This document shows, piece after piece, positions 8,634-16,682 of a stretch of DNA of 40,727 nucleotides. The stretch is from Rhizobiaceae bacterium. GTDB taxonomy: Bacteria; Pseudomonadota; Alphaproteobacteria; Rhizobiales; Rhizobiaceae. A program made the position numbers and the translations under genes. The notes beneath the pieces were generated by a model. That model was not told the DNA's origin. It did not search any database and worked only from the letters and a program-made list of their open reading frames with translations. Numbering within the stretch: the first letter of the stretch is position 1; every line of letters starts with the position of its first letter. The DNA is taken from contig JAIXTO010000162.1 of NCBI GenBank assembly GCA_027483885.1, positions 1 through 40,727 of the forward strand. The letters run 5' to 3'.

Positions 8634-9272
8634 ATGACCGACGAGACGACCAAAAACGGACCTGACGCAACAGCGAACGAGAACACGGCCGAAGCCGTGG
8701 CTGCGGCGCTGGACGAGAGCGCGACGGAGAACACCGAAGCGCAGGCGCCCGATCCGATCGAAACCCTGAAGGCTGAGAATGCCGAGCTGCGCGACCGCTT
8801 CCTGCGGCTTGCCGCCGAGATGGACAACCTGCGCCGGCGCACCGACCGCGAGATCAAGGACGCCAAGTCCTATGCCGTGACGGCCTTTGCCCGCGACATG
8901 CTGGCCGTGTCCGACAATCTGCGCCGGGCGCTCGATTCCATTCCGGACGAAACGAAGGACACCGGCGATGCGGGCCTGAAGGCGCTGATCGAAGGCGTCG
9001 ACATGACCGAGCGCGCCATGCTCTCGGCGCTGGAGCGCCACGGCGTGAAAAAGATCGAGCCGGAAGGCCAGAAATTCGATCCGAACTTCCATCAGGCGAT
9101 GTTCGAGATCCCCAACACGACGGTTGCCAACAACACGGTGATGCAGGTGGTGCAGGCCGGTTACGTGATCGGCGAGCGTGTGCTGCGCCCGGCGATGGTC
9201 GGCGTCTCCAAGGGCGGCCCGAAGGCTGTGGAAACCGGTGACGCAGCAGCAGCTGCTGGCGACAGCAACTGA
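8634..9272 (+). CDS. grpE: Nucleotide exchange factor GrpE
   Basis: GrpE is the cytosolic co-chaperone that releases ADP from DnaK. The 212-residue protein begins with a low-complexity acidic segment rich in Thr, Glu, Asn and Ala. A long coiled coil follows ([20 protein letters not shown], then [10 protein letters not shown]). The C-terminal beta domain contains [10 protein letters not shown] and [15 protein letters not shown] 8634 has GGAGA upstream; an in-frame TTG at 8571 lacks this. It pairs with hrcA and is followed by a strong terminator. dnaK and dnaJ are not in the window. Confidence 0.97.
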   Translation: MTDETTKNGPDATANENTAEAVAAALDESATENTEAQAPDPIETLKAENAELRDRFLRLAAEMDNLRRRTDREIKDAKSYAVTAFARDMLAVSDNLRRALDSIPDETKDTGDAGLKALIEGVDMTERAMLSALERHGVKKIEPEGQKFDPNFHQAMFEIPNTTVANNTVMQVVQAGYVIGERVLRPAMVGVSKGGPKAVETGDAAAAAGDSN

Positions 9273-9296
9273 CCGTCGTCATCTCGCACTAAGAAT

Positions 9297-9330
9297 AGGC
9301 CCGTTTCCGATAAGGAGGCGGGCCTTTTTT
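9297..9330 (+). terminator. Rho-independent terminator after grpE
   Basis: AGGCCCG (9297-9303) pairs with CGGGCCT (9319-9325) and is followed by a T run at 9325-9330. It lies between grpE and the convergent gene ptsN. Confidence 0.85.
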
Positions 9331-9391
9331 GTGGGGGTGAAGGCTTGGGTTTCGCACGGTGCGGCCAGCGGCCGCAGACAGGGCGACAAAA

Positions 9392-9856
9392 TCAGGCGGC
9401 GTTCGAGGCCTGTTCTTCGTTGAGGAAGGCGTAGATGGCCGAGGCCGAATCGGTGGCGCGCAGCTTTGCCACCAGTTCCTGGTCACGCAGCACGCGGGCA
9501 ATACGCGACAGCGCCTTCAGGTGATCGGCGCCAGCACCTTCCGGGGCGAGCAACAGGAACACCAGATCGACCGGTTCATCGTCCAGCGCCTCGAAATCGA
9601 CAGGCGTTTCCAGACGGGCAAACAGGCCCTTGATCGAGCCGATCGTGCCGAGCTTGCCGTGCGGAATGGCAATGCCATGCCCGACGCCGGTGGAGCCCAG
9701 CCGCTCGCGCTGCAAGATGACGTCGAAGATTTCCCGCTCCGGCACGCCGGTCAGCTTGGAAGCTCTCAACGCCAGTTCCTGCAGCAATTGCTTCTTGGAA
9801 TTCACCTTCAGGGCCGGGAGGATCGCATCTTGTTGCAACAGGTCTGCCAACGCCAT
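9392..9856 (-). CDS. ptsN: Nitrogen-regulatory PTS protein EIIA-Ntr
   Basis: PtsN is the terminal phospho-acceptor of the nitrogen PTS (PtsP-NPr-EIIA). It has no sugar permease partner and regulates potassium uptake, carbon/nitrogen balance and other targets. The 154-residue protein has the full EIIA mannitol/fructose-type fold, with the phosphorylated histidine His66 in GIAIPHGKL. REIFDVILQRERLGSTGVG precedes it, and DFEALDDEPVDLVFLLLAPE is the family core. The ribosome-binding site is AGAAGGAAG. It follows hpf and rpoN, the usual proteobacterial order. Two hairpins lie between hpf and ptsN. Confidence 0.97.
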   Translation of the reverse strand: MALADLLQQDAILPALKVNSKKQLLQELALRASKLTGVPEREIFDVILQRERLGSTGVGHGIAIPHGKLGTIGSIKGLFARLETPVDFEALDDEPVDLVFLLLAPEGAGADHLKALSRIARVLRDQELVAKLRATDSASAIYAFLNEEQASNAA

Positions 9857-9872
9857 TCTTTTCTTCCTTCTG

Positions 9873-9909
9873 CCCCCGAAGGGGATTGGGAGTGCCCGAA
9901 GGCACTCCC
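9873..9909 (-). promoter_or_regulatory. Tandem UUCG-loop hairpins between hpf and ptsN
   Basis: On the minus-strand transcript a perfect 9-bp stem GGGAGTGCC / GGCACTCCC with a TTCG loop (9909-9888) starts 6 bases after the hpf stop. A second stem CCCC-TTCG-GGGG (9884-9873) follows. The C(UUCG)G tetraloop is exceptionally stable in RNA. No T tract follows, so they look like processing or stability elements, or a partial terminator, rather than full terminators. Confidence 0.6.
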
Positions 9910-9915
9910 GTCAGG

Positions 9916-10488
9916 CTATCCCTTGATACTGGCGGCGTCGATCCAACCAATATTGCCGTCGTTGCGGCGGTAAACAATGTTCAACTGCTTGCCCGGATTC
10001 CGGAAAAACAGAACCGGTTCGTCAGTCATGTCGAGCGCCATCACAGCGCTTGCGACTGTCATGGTCCTCAGAGGCTTGGAGCTTTCCGCCACGATCGTTG
10101 GCGCAAAGTCTTCCGGCACTTCGTCTGCCTCATCAGGTACGCTGTCCATCACCGTGTAGGAGATTTCGGCATAACCATTCTGGCTTTCGCCAGCATGGTG
10201 GTCGCGCAGCTTGCGCTTGTAGCGGCGGATGCGCTTTTCAATGCGCACGGCCGCTGCGTCGAAGCTTACCTGCGGATCGTTGGCCTCGCCTGCGGCATGC
10301 AGCACGATGCCGGTATCGAGGTGCAGCTTGCAGTCCGTTGCAAAACGGGAGCCGGATTTCTCAACGATCACCTGCCCCGAATAGCCGCCGTCATAGTACT
10401 TTGTAACCGCCTCCCCGATATGGTCCTCGATCCGTTTTCTGAACGTCTCGCCGATTTCCATATGCTTTCCGGATACACGCACACTCAT
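9916..10488 (-). CDS. hpf: Ribosome hibernation promoting factor, long form (HPF/RaiA)
   Basis: Long HPF binds the 30S decoding centre and joins two ribosomes into inactive 100S dimers in stationary phase. The 190-residue protein has the N-terminal HPF domain (SVRVSGKHMEIGETFRKRIE and the later basic RRYKRKLRDH). A linker follows, then the C-terminal dimerisation domain with EPVLFFRNPGKQLNIVYRR. ATG at 10488-10486 has AAGGAAAG upstream. It lies between rpoN and ptsN, and rpoN-linked hpf is a classic arrangement. Confidence 0.95.
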   Translation of the reverse strand: MSVRVSGKHMEIGETFRKRIEDHIGEAVTKYYDGGYSGQVIVEKSGSRFATDCKLHLDTGIVLHAAGEANDPQVSFDAAAVRIEKRIRRYKRKLRDHHAGESQNGYAEISYTVMDSVPDEADEVPEDFAPTIVAESSKPLRTMTVASAVMALDMTDEPVLFFRNPGKQLNIVYRRNDGNIGWIDAASIKG

Positions 10489-10797
10489 GGAATTCTTTCC
10501 TTCTTGTCGTGACTTGCGTTGCCAGTCTACGTCAAGCGGTCCACTCATCCAAGCGTCTCTCGCATGGCTAAGCCGATTTCAATCTCGATTGCCCTTTATC
10601 AAGCGTTACCTTCGGGGCGACCCTGACCTGAATTGCCGGTGCGGCGCGCTTCTAGCGGCGCACGCCCTGAAAGTCAACGCTTGGGGTAGGCGGTGTCACC
10701 CAGCGGATGGGCTGGCGCACGCAAGGCGCCGGATCTGAAGGGGGCACGCCTGCCCGATGGCGCCACGCCCTCCTGACCAAATGGTGATGAGGCGTGA
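10489..10797 (-). other. rpoN-hpf intergenic region
   Basis: These 309 bases hold no supported gene. Read on the minus strand they contain a possible promoter for hpf (see 10650-10677) and a weak 5-bp hairpin (10755-10742) that is too poor to call a terminator for rpoN. I saw no clear sigma-54 -24/-12 element. Confidence 0.4.
10650..10677 (-). promoter_or_regulatory. Candidate promoter of hpf-ptsN
   Basis: On the minus strand TTGACT (10677-10672), a 16-base spacer and CTAGAA (10655-10650) fit the alphaproteobacterial vegetative pattern (TTGAC, then CTATAT) only moderately. It would give a leader of about 155 bases. Confidence 0.3.
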
Positions 10798-12360
10798 TCA
10801 GCAGGCGGCAAGCTTTGCGCGGGCACGCTTTTCCCGCCTCCGCTGCACGGAGGAGGGAATGTTCATGGCTTCCCGGTACTTGGCAACCGTGCGACGTGCC
10901 AGTTCCACGCCGCCGTCTTTCAGGCTGATAACGATGTCGTCGTCGGAAAGAACGGCATCGGGACTTTCCTTTTCGATGAGGAGCCGGATGCGGTGGCGCA
11001 CCGCTTCTGCCGAGTGGCTGTCGCCGCCTTCGGCCGAGTTGATCGAGACGGTGAAGAAATATTTCAGCTCGAACAGGCCGCGCGGCGTCAGCATGTATTT
11101 GTTCGAGGTGACGCGGCTGACGGTCGATTCGTGCATCTTGATGGCGTCGGCGACAGTCTTCAGGTTAAGCGGGCGTAAGTGATCGACGCCGTGGAGCAGG
11201 AAGGCATCCTGCTGGCGCACGATCTCGGTTGCCACCTTCATGATCGTCCTGGCGCGCTGGTCGAGGCTGCGGGTCAGCCAGTTGGCGGTCTGCATGCATT
11301 CGGAGAGGAAGTTCTGGTCCTCGCCCGGTCGCGTCGCCTTTTTCGAGACCGTCTGGAAATAGGCCTGGTTGACCAGCACCTTCGGCAGCGTGTCCGGGTT
11401 CAGCTCCACCAGCCAGGCGCCGTCGGCACCGGCGCGCACGACGATATCGGGCATGATCGCCTCGGACATGCCGGTCTGGAAACTTGCGCCGGGGCGCGGA
11501 TTGAGGCCGCGGATTTCGGCGAGCATGTCCATCAGGTCTTCGTCGTCGACGCCGCAGATCTTGCGCAGGCTTGCAAAATCGCGTTTGGCAAGCAGGTCGA
11601 GATGGGCGATCAGTGCCTGCATGGCCGGGTCGAAACGGTCGTTCTGACGCAGTTGAATGGCCAGGCATTCACTGAGCGAGCGGGCGAATATTCCCGGCGG
11701 ATCAAGCGTCTGGGCAGCAGTCAACACGGCTTCGACGGCGCCCTGCGACGTGCCGAGCCGCCCGGCGATATCGGCTGTATCGCCGTGGAAATAGCCGTTT
11801 TCGTCGAGCTGGTCGATGAGGTGCTGGACAATCAGCATGTCGGCGGGCTTTGGCAGCAGGAACGGGGCCTGCTGCGTCAGGTGATCCTTCAGCGTCACGA
11901 CACCGGCGACGAAGTCGTCGAGATCGTAGCTTTCGCCGGCATCGGCGCCGGGCATGGATTTCCACTGGCTGATCAACTCCGGCGCATCGGCGCCACGGGG
12001 TGCGACATCGTCCTGGAAGACATTTTCGAAATTGGCGTCCAGCCGTTCGCTCAGCTGTTCGTGGCGGGCAGACCCGTTGTCGAACCAGTCGGCATCGCTG
12101 CCGCCATCGGATGCCTCGCCATGCCCGTCGCCCAAGGATGCTGTGCCGTCGCCATAGGATTCGGCAGAATCGGCATAATCGCTGCCTGTTTCGCTCTCAT
12201 TTGGCGCAATTTCCAGCAGCGGGTTCTTTTCCACTTCCTGCGCAATGAAGTGATTAAGCTCGATATGGGTCATCTGCAGCAGCTGGATGGACTGCATCAG
12301 CTGTGGCGTCATGATCAGCGATTGGCTCTGACGCAGGAAAAGGCTGGCGGATAATGCCAT
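10798..12360 (-). CDS. rpoN: RNA polymerase sigma-54 factor RpoN
   Basis: Sigma-54 directs RNA polymerase to -24/-12 promoters that need AAA+ activators, including nitrogen-assimilation and dicarboxylate-transport genes in rhizobia. The 520-residue protein has the glutamine/leucine-rich region I at the N-terminus (LRQSQSLIMTPQLMQSIQLL). An acidic, low-complexity region II covers about residues 55-115. The core-binding region follows, then the C-terminal RpoN box ARRTVAKYR at about 488-496. ATG at 12360-12358 has GGGAG upstream; a GTG at 12399 would add 13 residues. It lies downstream of lptB and upstream of hpf. Confidence 0.97.
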   Translation of the reverse strand: MALSASLFLRQSQSLIMTPQLMQSIQLLQMTHIELNHFIAQEVEKNPLLEIAPNESETGSDYADSAESYGDGTASLGDGHGEASDGGSDADWFDNGSARHEQLSERLDANFENVFQDDVAPRGADAPELISQWKSMPGADAGESYDLDDFVAGVVTLKDHLTQQAPFLLPKPADMLIVQHLIDQLDENGYFHGDTADIAGRLGTSQGAVEAVLTAAQTLDPPGIFARSLSECLAIQLRQNDRFDPAMQALIAHLDLLAKRDFASLRKICGVDDEDLMDMLAEIRGLNPRPGASFQTGMSEAIMPDIVVRAGADGAWLVELNPDTLPKVLVNQAYFQTVSKKATRPGEDQNFLSECMQTANWLTRSLDQRARTIMKVATEIVRQQDAFLLHGVDHLRPLNLKTVADAIKMHESTVSRVTSNKYMLTPRGLFELKYFFTVSINSAEGGDSHSAEAVRHRIRLLIEKESPDAVLSDDDIVISLKDGGVELARRTVAKYREAMNIPSSVQRRREKRARAKLAAC

Positions 12361-12442
12361 GGCGGACGCTGAACTCCCGTACAAATCCCCCTTTCGCACC
12401 CTTTGTCACCGACACGCAGGATCACGCAGAGCACTTGGCCCA

Positions 12443-12471
12443 AAAATTGCTTTTTTAATAGATTTGGTCAA
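12443..12471 (-). promoter_or_regulatory. Candidate promoter of rpoN
   Basis: On the minus strand TTGACC (12471-12466, within CTTGACC) is followed by a 17-base AT-rich spacer and AATTTT (12448-12443). The -35 matches the alphaproteobacterial consensus well and the -10 poorly. It lies in the 153-base lptB-rpoN gap and suggests that rpoN can be transcribed apart from the lpt genes. Confidence 0.33.
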
Positions 12472-12513
12472 GCGCAGAGGTGACGCGAAAGTAAATTTCT
12501 TGTCAGGTTTGTG

Positions 12514-13308
12514 TCAGAGACTGAATTTGTCGCCCAGATAGAGACGACGGACATCGGCATTGTTGACGATATCTTCGGCGCGACCATGCGTGAGCACTTC
12601 ACCGGCATGGATGATGTAGGCGCGATCGATCAGTCCCAGCGTCTCGCGCACATTATGGTCCGTTATCAGAACGCCAATACCGCGCGCCGTCAAGTGACGG
12701 ACGAGATTCTGGATATCGGAAACGGAGATCGGGTCGACGCCGGCAAAGGGTTCGTCGAGCAGCATGAAGGCGGGGTCGGTGGCAAGCGCGCGGGCAATTT
12801 CCAGGCGGCGGCGTTCACCGCCCGACAGGGCGACGGCCGGCGACTTGCGCAGACGCTCGATGTGAAACTCTTCCAGCAGCTCGTCGAGCTTGCGCTCGCG
12901 CTTCTGGCGGTCGCGCTCATGCACTTCCAGCACGGCGCGGATGTTTTCCTCGACGGTGAGGCCTCGGAAGATCGAGGCTTCCTGCGGCAGGTAGCCAACG
13001 CCAAGGCGAGCCCGCCGGTACATCGGCATATGCGTGACGTCATTGCCGTTGATGGCAATCATGCCCTCATCGACACCGACGAGACCGGTGATCATGTAGA
13101 AACAGGTGGTCTTGCCGGCGCCGTTCGGACCCAGCAGACCCACGGCTTCGCCGCGGCGTACGATCATCGATACGCCGTTCACCACACGGCGCGTGTCATA
13201 GGTCTTCGACAGGCTGTGCGCAATCAACGTGCCTTCGTACCGCGCCTTGTCACGCGGGTCGAAAGCTTCGGTCGCGCCCGCCTTGGGGCGCCTTGAAAAC
13301 AGGGACAT
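12514..13308 (-). CDS. lptB: LPS export ABC transporter ATP-binding protein LptB
   Basis: LptB is the cytosolic ATPase of the LptB2FG complex, which extracts lipopolysaccharide from the inner membrane and pushes it across the periplasm. The 264-residue protein has Walker A GPNGAGKTT (Lys66), the Q-loop in GYLPQEASIF, signature LSGGERRRLEIARAL and Walker B FMLLDEPFAG. It carries about 25 extra N-terminal residues before the core, as is common in rhizobial versions. It follows lptA by 17 bases. lptF and lptG are not in the window. Confidence 0.96.
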   Translation of the reverse strand: MSLFSRRPKAGATEAFDPRDKARYEGTLIAHSLSKTYDTRRVVNGVSMIVRRGEAVGLLGPNGAGKTTCFYMITGLVGVDEGMIAINGNDVTHMPMYRRARLGVGYLPQEASIFRGLTVEENIRAVLEVHERDRQKRERKLDELLEEFHIERLRKSPAVALSGGERRRLEIARALATDPAFMLLDEPFAGVDPISVSDIQNLVRHLTARGIGVLITDHNVRETLGLIDRAYIIHAGEVLTHGRAEDIVNNADVRRLYLGDKFSL

Positions 13309-13325
13309 CGTGATGTTCGGTTTCT

Positions 13326-13895
13326 CTAAGGCTTCGGCTGCTGCTGCGGGCGGGACTTCGGGTCGAGCATGATCTCGACACGGCCGCCGCAGCTGTCGAG
13401 CTTGGCTTCACCGGTGTTCATCAGCACGGTCAGCTTGCAGCCCTTGAAAACATTGGGACCATCCGACAGCACAACCTGCTTGCCGGTGAGAACGAAGGTC
13501 TGCGAGGCCATGTCGAAGACGCCGCTATCGGCGGTTGCCTGCTGCGTGCCCGATGTGAGCAGCACCTTGTTGTCGATGAAGATCTTGTCGATATCGGTCT
13601 GGCCGGAAGAAACAGTGCTGCCTTCACCCTTGTACAGCACAACCATGGTGCCGGAATGCATGGTCGTGGCGCCCTGGACCACCTGCACATTGCCGGTGAA
13701 ATAGGCCTTCTTTTCCTCATCCTTGATCTCGAGCTGGTCGCTCTGGATCTGGATCGGCTGATCCTTGGACAGCTTCATGCCGTCCATCTTTTTCGTCGTC
13801 GTCTGCGCCGATGCCGTTGTGGCAAGACAGACGAGCGCCAGGCCGGTGATGAGCCGGGCGGCGAAGGGGTGTGCGAAGGGGCGGCAAAGGGTCAT
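13326..13895 (-). CDS. lptA: LptA/OstA-family periplasmic LPS transport protein
   Basis: LptA forms the periplasmic beta-jellyroll bridge that carries LPS from LptC to LptD. The 189-residue protein has a signal peptide (hydrophobic LITGLALVCLATTASA, cleavage after ASA near residue 30). The OstA repeat follows, with IQSDQLEIKDEEKKAYFTGN, then VLTSGTQQATAD. The tail is Pro/Gln rich. Its start overlaps the lptC stop by 4 bases (13892-13895), indicating translational coupling. Confidence 0.93.
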   Translation of the reverse strand: MTLCRPFAHPFAARLITGLALVCLATTASAQTTTKKMDGMKLSKDQPIQIQSDQLEIKDEEKKAYFTGNVQVVQGATTMHSGTMVVLYKGEGSTVSSGQTDIDKIFIDNKVLLTSGTQQATADSGVFDMASQTFVLTGKQVVLSDGPNVFKGCKLTVLMNTGEAKLDSCGGRVEIMLDPKSRPQQQPKP

Positions 13896-14572
13896 GGGGC
13901 CGGGCTCTGGTTGCCTTGGTTGGTGAGAGCGGCGCCTGCCAGATTGACCTGGACCTGACCCGCGAAGGTGATGGTACGTCCCTTATCCGACATCTTCATC
14001 GTCTGTGCAACAATGGAGGCCTTGTCCGTGGTGATCTTCACGGGGTCGGTCGTTTCCATCGTGCTTTGCGGCACATCGAGGAAGGCGGTCTGGAAATCGG
14101 CGGTAATGCCGTTGCTGAGGTTCACCTGGAACGGCTTCGTCATGTTGAGCCGGTCCTTGGACCGATCGAAGATGCCGCCCTGCGCCGTCACACGGGCAAT
14201 CACGTCTTCATTCATCGGCATGGCTGCCTTGACGTTTTCGAGCGTGATCATGTTCTGGTCGGTCAGATCCTGCAGGGCGCGCGTGGCCGTCAGCGAGTAG
14301 CTGATGCCCTTTTCGTTGCGCCCGGCAATGGCCGGACTTTCCATGACGATCTTGCCATCTTCAATGGTGGCGCTCTGGATGGTGAGATTTTCGGGCAGGT
14401 AGGTGCGCACGACGGAGACGGCGATGAAGATCGCCGAAATGATCGTCGCTGCCACCGGCAGCAGCACGCGCAGTCTGCGCACGCGTCTGGAATGCGCCAT
14501 CGCCGCCATATAGGCATTGGTGCGCGCGTCCATGAGCGTCGATCCGTGCTGTGTTGTTGTTTTCTGCAGCAT
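13892..14572 (-). CDS. lptC: LPS export ABC transporter periplasmic protein LptC
   Basis: LptC is a bitopic inner-membrane protein that receives LPS from LptB2FG and passes it to LptA. The 226-residue protein has a basic N-terminus (SRRVRRLR), one membrane anchor at about residues 34-54 (LLPVAATIISAIFIAVSVV) and a periplasmic jellyroll domain with ENLTIQSATIEDGKIVMESP. It is longer than E. coli LptC, as in other alphaproteobacteria. AAAGG lies 7 bases before ATG 14572. It is the first gene of lptC-lptA-lptB. Confidence 0.92.
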   Translation of the reverse strand: MLQKTTTQHGSTLMDARTNAYMAAMAHSRRVRRLRVLLPVAATIISAIFIAVSVVRTYLPENLTIQSATIEDGKIVMESPAIAGRNEKGISYSLTATRALQDLTDQNMITLENVKAAMPMNEDVIARVTAQGGIFDRSKDRLNMTKPFQVNLSNGITADFQTAFLDVPQSTMETTDPVKITTDKASIVAQTMKMSDKGRTITFAGQVQVNLAGAALTNQGNQSPAP

Positions 14573-14887
14573 TGAAACCTTTAGGGGCCTCCCAGTGCAG
14601 AATGTCTGCGCCAGGCGGAGGCGGAACAGGATGGGCTTCCTCCAACTCCAATATGGCTTTTATCCATCAAGAAACAATAAAGGCCGACACAATTTCGTGT
14701 AATGGAGGCCTGCCCGGTCGCCATTCTTGCCTGTGTGCGGCGCGAAGGACACGGTTGGCGTGCTCTGCGCGACAAGGATTTATGCGACCGACCTGCCGTG
14801 TTATGACGCAAGGCTCGTGGTCGGGATCGACCCGGGCAGCCTTTTTGAGAACAGCCGGCCCGACAGAGTGAAACAAGCGAGGAATCC
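14573..14887. other. Divergent intergenic region lptC / sppA
   Basis: These 315 bases separate the divergent genes lptC and sppA and contain no ORF with a family resemblance. An AT-rich segment at about 14649-14700 is the likeliest place for the lptC promoter. No promoter or operator could be assigned with confidence. Confidence 0.4.
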
Positions 14888-15838
14888 ATGGACCAACTGG
14901 CCATTGCCGATCGGCGGATGCTGCGTCGCAAGCTTACCTTCTGGCGCGTGGCAGCAGCCCTGCTCCTCGTTGCCATCGGTTTTTCCGTCTACCGGTATGC
15001 AGCAGGCGGCGGCGGGACCGTGGCGCCGCACGTGGCCCGCGTTGAAATTTCCGGCATGATCACCGATGACGACGAACTGGTCGAGCGGCTGGAGGCGATC
15101 GCCAAGAACAGCCAGGCCAAGGCGCTCGTCGTTTCCATTTCGTCGCCGGGCGGCACGACCTATGGCGGCGAGCGTATTTTCAAGGCGCTGCGCGCGGTGG
15201 CGGCCGAAAAGCCTGTTGTGTCCGACATTCGCACCCTTGCCGCCTCCGCCGGTTACATGATCGCCTCTGCCGGCGACAATATCGTCGCCGGTGAAAGCTC
15301 GATCACCGGCTCGATCGGCGTCATCTTCCAGTATCCGCAGGTGCAGCCGCTCTTGGAAAAGCTTGGCGTGTCGCTCGACGAGATCAAGTCGGCGCCGCTG
15401 AAGGCCGAGCCTTCGCCCTTCCATCCGGCCAGCGACGACGCCAAGGCCATGATCCGCGCCATGGTGATGGACAGTTTTGACTGGTTCGTTGATCTGGTGG
15501 CCGACCGGCGCGGCATGACGCGCGACGAGGTGCTGAAACTTGCCGACGGCACCATCTTTACCGGCCGCCAGGCGCTGAAGGTGAAACTGGTCGATCAATT
15601 GGGCGGAACGCCGGAGATCCGCAGCTATCTGGCCTCGCGCGGCGTGGACGACAAGCTGCCGATCGTCGAGTGGAAGAAGGCCGAACAATCCTCCTTCCTG
15701 TCGCTTGCCTCTGCAGCAGGCATTGCCGGACTGATGGGTCTTGACGTAAGCAGCCTTTCCAATGCCATACGCGGATGGGGTGCGGGAAACTTGTTCCTTG
15801 ACGGTCTGGTCTCGGTTTGGCAGGTTGGGCGGCAGTGA
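14888..15838 (+). CDS. sppA: Signal peptide peptidase SppA (S49 family, short form)
   Basis: SppA degrades signal peptides left in the membrane after secretion. The 316-residue protein has one N-terminal membrane anchor (about 19-36) and a single S49 catalytic domain. The nucleophile is probably Ser120 in LAASAGYMIA and the general base Lys167 in LDEIKSAPLK, a spacing like that of the Bacillus and archaeal short forms. SISSPGGTTYGG lies upstream of the nucleophile. It is half the length of E. coli SppA, as expected for the single-domain type. GAGGA precedes ATG 14888. ihfB follows after 26 bases. Confidence 0.95.
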   Translation: MDQLAIADRRMLRRKLTFWRVAAALLLVAIGFSVYRYAAGGGGTVAPHVARVEISGMITDDDELVERLEAIAKNSQAKALVVSISSPGGTTYGGERIFKALRAVAAEKPVVSDIRTLAASAGYMIASAGDNIVAGESSITGSIGVIFQYPQVQPLLEKLGVSLDEIKSAPLKAEPSPFHPASDDAKAMIRAMVMDSFDWFVDLVADRRGMTRDEVLKLADGTIFTGRQALKVKLVDQLGGTPEIRSYLASRGVDDKLPIVEWKKAEQSSFLSLASAAGIAGLMGLDVSSLSNAIRGWGAGNLFLDGLVSVWQVGRQ

Positions 15839-15864
15839 AAGTCTAATCCTTTCAGGGGGAAATC

Positions 15865-16176
15865 GTGATCAAGTCAGAACTGGTGCAGATCGTCGCGGCA
15901 CGAAATCCGCACCTCTATCACCGCGACGTCGAGAACATCGTGAATGCGGTTCTGGACGAGATCACCGATGCGCTGGCGGGGGGCAATCGGGTCGAATTGC
16001 GTGGCTTCGGCGCATTTTCCGTGAAAAACCGCCCATCGCGCTCCGGCCGCAACCCGCGCACCGGTGAAACGGTGTTCGTCGAGGAAAAATGGGTGCCCTT
16101 CTTCAAGACCGGCAAGGAGTTGCGCGAGCGGCTGAACCCGGATCTGGCCGACGAGGAAGACGAAGACGCCGATTGA
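15865..16176 (+). CDS. ihfB: Integration host factor subunit beta
   Basis: IHF beta pairs with IHF alpha to bend DNA at specific sites. It supports sigma-54 promoters, replication and recombination. The 103-residue protein starts [11 protein letters not shown] and has the DNA-binding arm [22 protein letters not shown] with the intercalating proline region. The acidic tail EEDEDAD is longer than in E. coli. The ribosome-binding site is AGGGGGA. It lies directly downstream of sppA. Confidence 0.97.
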   Translation: MIKSELVQIVAARNPHLYHRDVENIVNAVLDEITDALAGGNRVELRGFGAFSVKNRPSRSGRNPRTGETVFVEEKWVPFFKTGKELRERLNPDLADEEDEDAD

Positions 16177-16209
16177 TTGCGTCTTTGCAGCGCTCCGGCG
16201 TTGAGCCTG

Positions 16210-16274
16210 CCTTGAAAGCGCCGGTTCGGGCGCTATCCTCGTTACCCTTGAAAGCACCGCAACCGGCGGTGCTT
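16210..16274 (+). repeat. Tandem related hairpin units between ihfB and the LapA-like gene
   Basis: CCTTGAAAGC occurs at 16210-16219 and again at 16246-16255, 36 bases apart. Each copy begins a hairpin: AGCGCC/GGCGCT (16217-16222, 16229-16234) and AAGCACCGC/GCGGTGCTT (16252-16260, 16266-16274, 9 bp). TTGAAA (16212-16217), 16 bases and TATCCT (16234-16239) could also be a promoter for the downstream gene. No T tract follows either stem. Confidence 0.45.
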
Positions 16275-16302
16275 CGCCGTTCAAATTCGCCAGGAGCTAT
16301 CG

Positions 16303-16662
16303 ATGAACCGGGTCAAGAAAATCGTCAGTCTGGTGGTTTTCGTGCCGCTTGCGATCGTGCTGATCGTGCTGTGCGTGGCCAACCGGCAGGTGGTGACGCT
16401 GGCGCTGAACCCGTTTGAGCCTCAGGATACCGTGCTTGCGCTGAGCGGCCCGTTCTTCGTTTTCCTGTTTCTGGCGGTGATCTTCGGCATGCTGCTGGGC
16501 TCTGTCGCCACCTGGATCGCCCAGGGCAAATACCGTCGCCAGGCCCGCATTGAAGCGCGCGAGGCGCTGAAACGCCACCAGGGCGGACCGGCGAGCAATG
16601 CCACCACACCGGCGAGAAACTCGGCATCTCCGGCGCTGACGCTTCCGCCCGCGAAGGGCTGA
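16303..16662 (+). CDS. LapA-domain (DUF1049) inner-membrane protein
   Basis: This 119-residue protein has two membrane helices (about 8-26 and 46-68) joined by a short periplasmic loop that contains NRQVVTLALNPF. It ends in a basic, coiled cytosolic tail (KYRRQARIEAREALKRHQ) and a low-complexity C-terminus. This is the layout of LapA/YciS proteins, which in E. coli help LapB control LPS synthesis; a role here is inferred only from family. CAGGAG precedes ATG 16303. No lapB follows; the next gene is convergent. Confidence 0.82.
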   Translation: MNRVKKIVSLVVFVPLAIVLIVLCVANRQVVTLALNPFEPQDTVLALSGPFFVFLFLAVIFGMLLGSVATWIAQGKYRRQARIEAREALKRHQGGPASNATTPARNSASPALTLPPAKG

Positions 16663-16682
16663 AGCGCCAGTCGAGAAGGTTT

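Noticed and set aside
10742..10755. Terminator after rpoN
   Set aside because: On the minus strand the stem is only 5 bp and is followed by CCCTTC rather than a T run.
12500..12517. Pho-box-like repeat TTGTCAG-GTTT-GTGTCAG between lptB and rpoN
   Set aside because: The repeats have the right 11-base period, but each half has only five of seven consensus bases. The element overlaps the lptB stop and points away from rpoN.
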